64,000 nt of DNA from Clostridiales bacterium (GTDB taxonomy: Bacteria; Bacillota; Clostridia; Christensenellales; Aristaeellaceae), in contig JAAYFC010000134.1 in assembly GCA_012728435.1 (NCBI GenBank), positions 1-64,000 on the forward strand, in the 5' to 3' direction. This document shows, one piece after another, positions 16,948-24,052 of this stretch. Within the stretch, counting starts at the first letter, position 1; every line of letters begins with the position of its first letter. The notes under the pieces are model-generated. The model had not been told where the DNA came from, did not search any database, and was given only the letters and a program-made list of their open reading frames with translations. The position numbers and the translations under genes were made by a program.

Positions 16948-17745
16948 TTAGGGTAATTGTTCAATACATTTTGTGGGGCATACCTCAACGCAGGCGCCGC
17001 ACAAGGTGCATTTCTCAGGGTCAATCAACGCCAGGAAGTTGTTGACGTGAATAGCATCATACTCACAGGCTTTCTCACAGCGTTTACAGCCAATGCAAGC
17101 TTTATCACAAGTCTCACGCGCATCGCGCGGTGCAGCCAGGCTTTGGCAGCGAACGGTGACGCGGGCCTTTTTGGGCAGCAGCTTAATCACGTTGCGCGGG
17201 CATTCTTTCACACACATGCCGCAGGCAGTGCATTTGTCTTCATCGATGACGACGATCCCATTTTCAATCTTCATGGCGTCAAAGCGGCACACGCGGACGC
17301 AATCGCCCAGACCAACACAGCCCCATTGGCACATGGTCGGACCGCCCGCAAGCCCCACAGCGGTGTGGCAGGTTTTAGGACCGTTGTAGTCATACCGCTG
17401 CTTAACCACATCCGTCTCGCCTTGACAAAGAACACGCGCGACAACCTGCTCCGTCTCTTCCGCGGTCTGACCCATGATCTCAGCCAGCAAGTCCAGCGTT
17501 TTCTGGCCGCCAGGAGTGCAAAGATCAATCGCCGCCTCGCCATTTACAACAGCAAGCGCGTAAGCGTCGCAGCCAGGATACCCGCAAGCACCACAGTTGG
17601 CGCCAGCCATCGCATCCCGAGCGAGTGTAAAGCGCTCATCCACTGGCACTGCAAATTTCTTGGAGGCAAAGGTCAATATTAATCCAAAGAGGATGCCCAG
17701 CCCACCCATGACGCCTGCTGCGTAAAGAATTGCGTTTAATTCCAT
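16948..17745 (-). CDS. rnfB: Rnf complex subunit RnfB
   Basis: An iron-sulfur subunit of the ferredoxin:NAD oxidoreductase; it takes electrons from reduced ferredoxin at the cytoplasmic side of the membrane. An N-terminal membrane helix (about 5-27) is followed by the GANCGACGYPGCDAYA cluster motif. Then come four-cysteine [4Fe-4S] motifs: CTACGMC-x3-CP, CIGCKRC-x3-C and CTLCGAC-x3-CP, plus a Cys-rich stretch (MCQWGCVGLGDCVRVC). The 265 residues fit the clostridial form. TAAGGAGGG, overlapping the rnfA stop, is its ribosome binding site. Confidence 0.95.
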   Translation of the reverse strand: MELNAILYAAGVMGGLGILFGLILTFASKKFAVPVDERFTLARDAMAGANCGACGYPGCDAYALAVVNGEAAIDLCTPGGQKTLDLLAEIMGQTAEETEQVVARVLCQGETDVVKQRYDYNGPKTCHTAVGLAGGPTMCQWGCVGLGDCVRVCRFDAMKIENGIVVIDEDKCTACGMCVKECPRNVIKLLPKKARVTVRCQSLAAPRDARETCDKACIGCKRCEKACEYDAIHVNNFLALIDPEKCTLCGACVEVCPTKCIEQLP

Positions 17746-17760
17746 TTGTTTAAGCCCTCC

Positions 17761-18354
17761 TTACATCTTGCCCAGGCCAGCAAAGCCTAAGAAGGCAACA
17801 GACATTAAGCCCGCAACCACCAGGCTGATAGGGAAACCCTTAAAGGCTTTCGGAATGTTGGAAGACTCCAGTCGCTCACGCACACCTGCCATCAGCACAA
17901 TGGCCAGCAGGAAGCCAAGCGCACCAAACACGCCGTTTAAAACGGACCATAACAAGTTGTAGTTGTTGTCAATATTCAGGATGGTGGCACCCAGCACCGC
18001 GCAGTTGGTGGTGATCAGCGGGAGGTAAATGCCCAGTGCGTTATAAAGGGATGGCATGGACTTCTTCATGAACATCTCTACAAACTGCACCAAGGACGCA
18101 ATGACCAGGATAAAGGAAATGGTAATCAGGTAGGTGAGCTGAAGCGGCACCAAAACGTAGTGGTATACAAGATAAGTAAACAGGGATGCAAGCGCCATTA
18201 CAAAGGTCACCGCGAAACCCATGCCAGCCGCGGTCTCCACCTTGCTGGATACGCCCAGGAAAGGGCAGCACCCTAAATACCGGGAAAATATGAAGTTGTT
18301 GGTCAAAATGCAGTTGACCATGAACAACAGGAAATTGGTTAAAGTTAATTCCAT
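17761..18354 (-). CDS. rnfA: Rnf complex subunit RnfA
   Basis: An integral membrane subunit with six hydrophobic segments over 197 residues. Together with RnfE it forms the pseudo-symmetric core that holds an intramembrane [2Fe-2S] cluster in known structures; the cysteines in NCILTNN and in LITTNCAVLG fit that role. NNFIFSRYLGCCPFLGVS is strongly conserved in the family. Its ATG shares one base with the rnfE stop (TAATG), so translation is coupled. Confidence 0.95.
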   Translation of the reverse strand: MELTLTNFLLFMVNCILTNNFIFSRYLGCCPFLGVSSKVETAAGMGFAVTFVMALASLFTYLVYHYVLVPLQLTYLITISFILVIASLVQFVEMFMKKSMPSLYNALGIYLPLITTNCAVLGATILNIDNNYNLLWSVLNGVFGALGFLLAIVLMAGVRERLESSNIPKAFKGFPISLVVAGLMSVAFLGFAGLGKM

Positions 18355-18983
18355 TATACTTTCGCTCCTTTCCTGGCGTTAATCCGGTCAGTAATTGCGT
18401 TGACAATACCCAGTACCAGGCCCAATATGAGGAACCCGCCCGGCGCCATGACAGCTAGCAGCATCGGCTCAAAGGATGCACCAAACAAAGCGGTGCCAAA
18501 GATGGTGCCGCTACCCAAAAGCTCGCGGATGCTGCCGATAATAATCAGTGCGATGGTAAAGCCCATGCCCATACCAAGGCCGTCGGCCGCTGAGAGAAGT
18601 AAGGAATTACGGCTGGCAAATGCCTCTGCGCGCGCCAAGATAATGCAATTCACCACGATCAGCGGGATAAACAGCCCCAAGGCGTCATACAGCGCGGGGA
18701 CAAAGGCCTGCATCAACAGCTGGACGATGGTCACAAAGGTTGAAATGACCACGATAAAAGCAGGGATGCGCACCTTGTCCGGTATAAGGTTGCGCAACAA
18801 GCTAATCACGATATTGCTGCCAAGCAGCACAAAACTGGCCGCCAAGCCCATACCCAGCCCGTTGGTTGCGCTGGTCGTCGCTGCCAAGGTCGGACAGATG
18901 CCCAACACAAGGCGAAAAATCGGGTTTTCGTTAATGATGCCATTCACGAAAACGCCGCGCATTGTCAGTTTTTTCTCATGCAT
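18354..18983 (-). CDS. rnfE: Rnf complex subunit RnfE
   Basis: An integral membrane subunit paralogous to RnfA, 209 residues, six hydrophobic segments. Family motifs seen are NPIFRLVLGICPTLA and PLIVVNCIILARAEAFA, each with a Cys placed to bind the shared iron-sulfur cluster. It overlaps rnfD by 8 nt and rnfA by one base. The order D-E-A-B here equals the usual order once rnfG is set aside. Confidence 0.94.
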   Translation of the reverse strand: MHEKKLTMRGVFVNGIINENPIFRLVLGICPTLAATTSATNGLGMGLAASFVLLGSNIVISLLRNLIPDKVRIPAFIVVISTFVTIVQLLMQAFVPALYDALGLFIPLIVVNCIILARAEAFASRNSLLLSAADGLGMGMGFTIALIIIGSIRELLGSGTIFGTALFGASFEPMLLAVMAPGGFLILGLVLGIVNAITDRINARKGAKV

Positions 18984-19920
18984 GTTTCTTCACCATCCCA
19001 TATACACGTCGGCTGGTCCAGCGGTCAATGAGCGGGGTTAAAATGTTCATCAGTAAAATCGCGTAGGTTACACCTTCAGGATACGCCTTGGTCATGCGGA
19101 TGACCCCTACAAGGATGCCGCAACCAATCGCAAAAATCACCTGTCCTACCTTGAGCATCGGGTTTGTCACATAGTCTGTCGCCATAAACACAGCGCCAAA
19201 AAGCAAACCGCCAGACAATACCGCGCGCAGCGGATCGCCGCCCATAATCCAGGTCATCGCTGCTACAGTGCCCACAAACAGCACGGGAATATGCCACTTA
19301 ATTGTACCTACAAACAGCATGTACAAAAACCCAATCAGAATGGCGATTTTGCATACTTCACCAATGGTTCCGGGGATATTGCCCAGCAGCAGGTCGTACA
19401 GTTGGTATCCGCCCGGGCGGATTAAGGGCGTGGCAGCAGAGATTACATCCGTACCTGCAGGTACAACTTCGGTTACACCCAGCACACGGGCAGGGATGTA
19501 ATACACGCTCATCCTGGCAGGCCAGGAGGCCAACAGCACACCGCGCGCTAAGAGGGCGGGGTTCATGAAGTTGTGTCCAATGCCGCCAAACAGCTCCTTC
19601 ACCAAAATAATGGCAATCGCGCTGCCGATGGCAGGCATCCACAGCGGCGCTTCAGCGGGCAAGTTGAGCCCTAAAATCAACCCGGTTACCACCGCTGACA
19701 GGTCCATCACACGAACAGGCCGCTTGGTCAGTTTTTGGAAAAGATACTCACATAGAATAGCGGAGACCACCGCCACAGCCAGCACCCAGGCAGCTTTTGT
19801 GCCAAACAAGTAGATGCCAGCGGCGGTTGTGGGAACCAGCGCGATGAGCACATCCAGCATCAGCGTCTGGGTGTTCTCCCGGTCTAATAAATGGGGCCCG
19901 GTGGAAAGACGAAGTTTCAT
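18976..19920 (-). CDS. rnfD: Rnf complex subunit RnfD (covalent FMN carrier)
   Basis: An integral membrane subunit of 314 residues with about nine hydrophobic segments. It carries a covalently bound FMN; the flavinylation motif is S161-A-A-T164, with T164 the expected acceptor. GHNFMNPALLARG near residue 115 is a family motif. AAGGAGG precedes the ATG, and the gene starts 4 nt after rnfC. It passes electrons across the membrane, coupled to Na+ or H+ movement; which ion cannot be decided here. Confidence 0.95.
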   Translation of the reverse strand: MKLRLSTGPHLLDRENTQTLMLDVLIALVPTTAAGIYLFGTKAAWVLAVAVVSAILCEYLFQKLTKRPVRVMDLSAVVTGLILGLNLPAEAPLWMPAIGSAIAIILVKELFGGIGHNFMNPALLARGVLLASWPARMSVYYIPARVLGVTEVVPAGTDVISAATPLIRPGGYQLYDLLLGNIPGTIGEVCKIAILIGFLYMLFVGTIKWHIPVLFVGTVAAMTWIMGGDPLRAVLSGGLLFGAVFMATDYVTNPMLKVGQVIFAIGCGILVGVIRMTKAYPEGVTYAILLMNILTPLIDRWTSRRVYGMVKKHA

Positions 19921-19924
19921 TCCG

Positions 19925-21241
19925 CTACACCCTCCTTGCAGTTATTTTTTCTTTTGCTTCTTTGAATGACGCGCTTAGCTCAATCTTAGCAGGACAACGA
20001 TAGGAGCAGGAGCCGCACACGGTGCAGTCCATCACATTGTGTTTCTTCATGCCAACCAGATCGGCCTGCTCATTGAGAACATTCAAATACTGGGGGTTAA
20101 GGCGTGAGGGGCAGGCGTCAATACAGCGTCCGCAGCGGATGCAAGGGGTGGCTTGCTGTTTCACCGCATCCTTCTGGTTAAGTACGACGATACCGTTGTT
20201 GGCCTTGGTCAGGCTGACTTCGGTGCTTGAGATACAAAGCCCAGTCATGCTGCCACCGGCGAAAATCTTGCCTGGCTCTTCAGCACAGCCCCCGGCTGCA
20301 TCAATGGCTGCCTGGAAGCTGGTGCCAATGCGGATGCGAAGATTACAGGGCGTATTGACAGCACCTGTCACTGTGGTGATGCGGCTAATGAGGGGCTTGC
20401 CCTCAATCACAGCATCGGCAATAGCAGCGGCAGTGCCCACATTGAACACCACCACTTTGGCATCAATGGGCAGGCCGCCAGAAGGTACCTGGCGCTTGGT
20501 GACAGCATCAATCAGCTGTTTTTCACCGCCTTGCGGGTACTTGGTTTTCAAAACCGCAACCCGGACACCTTCCATGCCCTGGGCAGCTTCTTTCATGGTT
20601 TTGATGGCATCGGGCTTATTGTTTTCAATGGCAACAACACCAAAAAACACATTCATAGCCCGCATGATGACCCGAAGGCCTTTTAAGATACGGTCCGGCT
20701 CTTCCAGCATCAGCCGGTGGTCCGCTGTGAGGAAGGTCTCACACTCAGCCCCGTTAAGGATGATGGTATCTACAGATTTACCATCCGGAATCATCATCTT
20801 AATGTGGGAGGGAAAGCACGCGCCGCCCAAGCCACAAATGCCCGCGTCCTTGACCTGCTGGACAATCTTGTCAACGGGTGCACTTTCAGCAGAACCAAGT
20901 GGGTACAACTCCGCCCATTCGTCTTTTCCATCATTGGCAATCTCAATGCAAGTGCTGGCAGCCTTGCCCAGCATCTGACGGGGGCCAACCGAGATAACCT
21001 CACCTGATACACTGGCATGCACCGGGATGCCGATGCCGCCGACCGGCGTTGCGATCACCTGACCCATTTTGACTAGATCGCCCTTTTTCACACAAGGCGC
21101 GGACGGCGCACCGATGTGCATGTCAACGGGGATACACACCTTTTCGGGCACCAGGTCTTGAATGGGCAAGGAACTGGTTTTACCCTTGCCCTCATGCAGT
21201 TCCCTCAGCGGATGGATGCCGCCTTTGAAACTTAAATTCAT
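19925..21241 (-). CDS. rnfC: Rnf complex subunit RnfC
   Basis: A peripheral cytoplasmic subunit that reduces NAD+. It has an N-terminal barrel (GGIHP to about residue 100), a Complex I 51-kDa-like NADH/FMN domain (GLGGACFPSH, LNGAECE), and a C-terminal pair of [4Fe-4S] motifs, CIRCGRCIDACP and CTVCGSCSYRCP. The 438 residues match short clostridial RnfC, without the long alanine- and lysine-rich tail of proteobacterial forms. The gene follows rnfG by 33 nt, whereas in most Clostridia it opens the operon. Confidence 0.95.
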   Translation of the reverse strand: MNLSFKGGIHPLRELHEGKGKTSSLPIQDLVPEKVCIPVDMHIGAPSAPCVKKGDLVKMGQVIATPVGGIGIPVHASVSGEVISVGPRQMLGKAASTCIEIANDGKDEWAELYPLGSAESAPVDKIVQQVKDAGICGLGGACFPSHIKMMIPDGKSVDTIILNGAECETFLTADHRLMLEEPDRILKGLRVIMRAMNVFFGVVAIENNKPDAIKTMKEAAQGMEGVRVAVLKTKYPQGGEKQLIDAVTKRQVPSGGLPIDAKVVVFNVGTAAAIADAVIEGKPLISRITTVTGAVNTPCNLRIRIGTSFQAAIDAAGGCAEEPGKIFAGGSMTGLCISSTEVSLTKANNGIVVLNQKDAVKQQATPCIRCGRCIDACPSRLNPQYLNVLNEQADLVGMKKHNVMDCTVCGSCSYRCPAKIELSASFKEAKEKITARRV

Positions 21242-21274
21242 GCTGTCTTGCCTGCCTTTCCTATCTTCTCAGCC

Positions 21275-23239
21275 TTATTCCGGCTTGTTTGCGTATGCTT
21301 CATTAACGGCGTCAATGATTGCTTGCATGGTGATGGTGGCACTGGTGGCTGTATCCACATTACGCAGGTTTTCCACCTTGTTATCATCCACGGCTTCGTC
21401 ATCAGCACGGATGGCGAGCGGCGGCCGCTTTCCGATGAGCAGCTCAGCAAAGCCTTCCTGCAGCGCTTGCGCACCATATCCCCGGGTTTCAACAAAGCCG
21501 TCTTTCTCAATAGCAAACTGAGCAATGCTGCCATCCTCTGCAAAGGCGACCGTCACCTGAATCGGCCCCATAAAACCGGTCTTACTGACTGTAACCGCAT
21601 CCCCTGTGACCACCAGCGTTTGCTTGGGGAATTGCTCCTCATGCAGCTGGTTGATGCCGCCTAATACTGCGGTGCTGGTGATGGTGGCGCCGGTAATCAT
21701 ATCAATGGTGTTCTCACCAGCTTCTTCATCTGCCTTACGCGGGTGCAGGGGCGGCAGCTTGCCAATGAACTGGTTTTTAAACTCATCCTCCAGGGCGGCC
21801 AAGCCAAAGCCCTTGGTCTCTTTAAAGTTTTCATCCCCAATATGTAAGAAATTGATTTTACCATCCGCATCAAAGGTGACGGCAACCGCAACAGGGCCAG
21901 CATAGCCGTCCTTGGCAGCCTTTAATGCGCTCTCCGGTATCTCTACCGGGACTGGTTCGGCCGTGGGTGAGGGCGCGGGCGTTGCGGTTGCTGCTGCCAC
22001 TGCTTCACCAACAATGTTTTTATCCTCATAGGCTTTGTTGATGGCTTCAATCACGGCCTTGGTTGTTACTGTAGCGCCGCTGATGCTGTCAACATTGGTG
22101 TCCGTCACCTCTTCATCGCGACCCCGCAGCTGCAAAGGGATCTTTTTGCCCACAAACTGGCTGGTAAATTCGCTTTCCAGCGCTGCGGCACCATAGCCCT
22201 CTGTTTCGTCAAAATTCTCATCCCCCACTGTTAGTGCGGTAATGCTGCCATCATCCTTTACGGTGACCTTGACTGCCACCAGATTGTTCTTACCAGCAAA
22301 ACCTTCTGCAGCGCCTGCATAGGTGGTGCCTTCTGGCGCGGCAGGAGCCACCACGTTCTTGGTATCATAAGCCTGGTTGATGGCCTCGATGATAGCCCGG
22401 CTGGTCACTGTGGCCCCGCTGATGCTGTCCACATTGGTGTCAGAGGCTGCCTCATCTTTGCCCCGCAGGGTCAGGGGCAATTTCTTGCCAAAAAACTGCT
22501 GGGTGTAATCGCTTTCCAGGGCAGCGGCACCATAGCCTTCCGTCTCGTTAAAGCGCTCATCCCCCACCTTCAGTCCGGTAATCGTGCCATCGTCCTTCAC
22601 GGTAACCATCACATATACAGGATGGTCAGCATCGGCAAAGCCTCGGGCTTCCCCTGCATAGGACGTACCCTCTGCAACGGCAGTTTCTTTGCCTTCGTCA
22701 GGATTTATATAGCTTTTAACTTGCTTTGCCACATTGTTCACTGCGCCCAGCACCGCATTGCTGGTGATGGTGGCTGCTGTAATGGCATCCACCGCGTTGT
22801 CCTGCGCTGCGTCACCCAAGCGAACCGGGCTTGTTTTGCCGGCAAACTGTGCAGTGAAAGCTTCATCTTTGGCCTTGGCGCCTAAGCCCGGAGTCTCCGC
22901 GAATGCGCTGCCGCCCACATTGATGCCGGTGATGGTTCCCTCAGGTGTGATACCGGTAATGACCTCAATCGGCCCACCGTAGCCCTTGGCTTCCAACTTC
23001 CCGATATAGCCCAAAACTTCATCGCCTTTTTTGGCAATGAACAGCGTTTTTCCATCCTCCAAGGTCAATTCTTCAAAGGAATCGGCCTCCGGCATCACGT
23101 GCTTCTTGGCCTGCTCCTCTGTAGCAATTCCCTGCTGGCGGATTGGTTCCTTTGTCACCCCATAGGTGAGCGCCAGACCAAGCCCAGCCGCAATGGTAAT
23201 TGCGCCCAGGACAATCCATGCGTAAATGCGGTTCTTCAT
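21275..23239 (-). CDS. rnfG: RnfG with five tandem FMN-binding domains
   Basis: The extracytoplasmic flavin subunit of Rnf. It starts with one membrane anchor (about 7-29), then repeats the FMN_bind domain five times over 654 residues; ordinary RnfG has one domain in about 200 residues. Each repeat carries a covalent flavinylation motif with an acceptor Thr: D151-AITAAT157, D271-SISGAT277, D384-SISGAT390, D513-MITGAT519 and D629-TATSAT635. Domains 2 (190-297) and 3 (303-410) agree at about 76 of 108 residues by my hand alignment, so they come from recent duplication. A Pro- and Thr-rich linker (about 415-437) separates domains 3 and 4. It starts 4 nt after ribF. No apbE flavin transferase gene is in the window. 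Confidence 0.93.
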   Translation of the reverse strand: MKNRIYAWIVLGAITIAAGLGLALTYGVTKEPIRQQGIATEEQAKKHVMPEADSFEELTLEDGKTLFIAKKGDEVLGYIGKLEAKGYGGPIEVITGITPEGTITGINVGGSAFAETPGLGAKAKDEAFTAQFAGKTSPVRLGDAAQDNAVDAITAATITSNAVLGAVNNVAKQVKSYINPDEGKETAVAEGTSYAGEARGFADADHPVYVMVTVKDDGTITGLKVGDERFNETEGYGAAALESDYTQQFFGKKLPLTLRGKDEAASDTNVDSISGATVTSRAIIEAINQAYDTKNVVAPAAPEGTTYAGAAEGFAGKNNLVAVKVTVKDDGSITALTVGDENFDETEGYGAAALESEFTSQFVGKKIPLQLRGRDEEVTDTNVDSISGATVTTKAVIEAINKAYEDKNIVGEAVAAATATPAPSPTAEPVPVEIPESALKAAKDGYAGPVAVAVTFDADGKINFLHIGDENFKETKGFGLAALEDEFKNQFIGKLPPLHPRKADEEAGENTIDMITGATITSTAVLGGINQLHEEQFPKQTLVVTGDAVTVSKTGFMGPIQVTVAFAEDGSIAQFAIEKDGFVETRGYGAQALQEGFAELLIGKRPPLAIRADDEAVDDNKVENLRNVDTATSATITMQAIIDAVNEAYANKPE

Positions 23240-23243
23240 TCAG

Positions 23244-23876
23244 TCAAACCTCCGTTTTACCTTCCCGGCTTAAAACTGTATTATTCAGCCGTTGTTTCAT
23301 CGCGTGTTCAAGAGGGCGACCTAGCATCTCCTCCGCCAAGTCGTAGTCTGCATTCACTATCGCCTTGCGGATAGCGGTACTTGAGATGAGTTGCCCAGCC
23401 GGGGTCTTCACAGGTGGAATCACTGAAACCCCGATGCCCTTTTGTGTACACAGCGCTTTGAGCTTTAGAATGTCTGTATCCCCATTAAAGCCAAAGCGAT
23501 GGTCATACCCCGCTACAATGTGCTTTGCGTTTAACTTGCCCAATAGCACCTGCTCAAAGAAGTCCAATCCGCTGGTGTACTGCAGTTTGTGATCAAACCG
23601 GCTAATTGCGATGCTCTTGATGCCATAGTGTTCAATCAGGTTCAAACGCTCTTTCGTGGTGGTCAATACCAACAGCTCTTCATCCGGCGCGATAACTTGC
23701 ATGGGCAAGGGCTCATAGGTATGAAGAATGGGCAACAGGTCGTTCTCTTTTGCGACGCGCAAACACTCCGCAATCAACTTTTGATGCCCCAGATGAACCC
23801 CGTCAAACACGCCAAGGCAAACCACCGATGGCGTGACAGTACCACATGGGAGCGTCTCAAGCTGAAAAACCCTCAT
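23244..23876 (-). CDS. ribF: Single-domain FAD synthetase (RibF without riboflavin kinase)
   Basis: Adenylylates FMN to FAD. The nucleotidyltransferase domain is complete: GVFDGVHLGHQ near the N-terminus and ISSTAIRKAI near residue 175. The protein stops just after LGRPLE, where bifunctional RibF (about 305 residues) continues into the riboflavin kinase domain; no kinase motif is found in any frame before rnfG, 4 nt downstream. The start is set at ATG 23876 (210 residues); the frame runs on to 23945, but that part would be a hydrophobic extension overlapping the promoter. It heads the Rnf operon, where FAD is the likely donor for flavinylating RnfG and RnfD. Confidence 0.85.
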   Translation of the reverse strand: MRVFQLETLPCGTVTPSVVCLGVFDGVHLGHQKLIAECLRVAKENDLLPILHTYEPLPMQVIAPDEELLVLTTTKERLNLIEHYGIKSIAISRFDHKLQYTSGLDFFEQVLLGKLNAKHIVAGYDHRFGFNGDTDILKLKALCTQKGIGVSVIPPVKTPAGQLISSTAIRKAIVNADYDLAEEMLGRPLEHAMKQRLNNTVLSREGKTEV

Positions 23877-23923
23877 CAACCAACCTGCCAATCTGAACAT
23901 AAATAGTACGGCGAACATAGAAA

Positions 23924-23952
23924 ATATTAACATGAACAAGGGCATAAGTCAA
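23924..23952 (-). promoter_or_regulatory. Promoter of the ribF-rnf operon
   Basis: Minus strand: TTGACT (23952-23947), 17-nt spacer, TAATAT (23929-23924), 47 nt before the ribF ATG. The leader is far too short for an FMN riboswitch. Confidence 0.75.
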
Positions 23953-24052
23953 TGAAATAGCCAATGATTATAACCGTCTTTTACTTGTTTAAACAGTTCA
24001 AATCAATGGCTGAATGTACAAAGCAATTGTCTTTGTGAAACGAATGGAGGGA

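Noticed and set aside
16957..17682. Long antisense frame (241 codons) opposite rnfB
   Set aside because: A mirror of a GC-rich coding sequence; rnfB is certain from its cluster motifs and the antisense peptide resembles nothing. The same holds for long antisense frames opposite rnfC (20022-20978), pnp (30275-30979) and iscS (50805-51425).
23877..23945. Upstream extension of ribF giving a hydrophobic N-terminus
   Set aside because: It would overlap the promoter -10 box and add a membrane segment to a cytosolic enzyme; ATG 23876 gives the normal N-terminus.
23959..24011. Imperfect 11-bp inverted repeat with a 31-nt loop between ftsK and ribF
   Set aside because: One mismatch, long loop and no T run; too weak to call a terminator or operator.
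23877..24052. Possible FMN riboswitch before ribF
   Set aside because: The leader from the promoter is about 40 nt, and no conserved RFN elements are seen.
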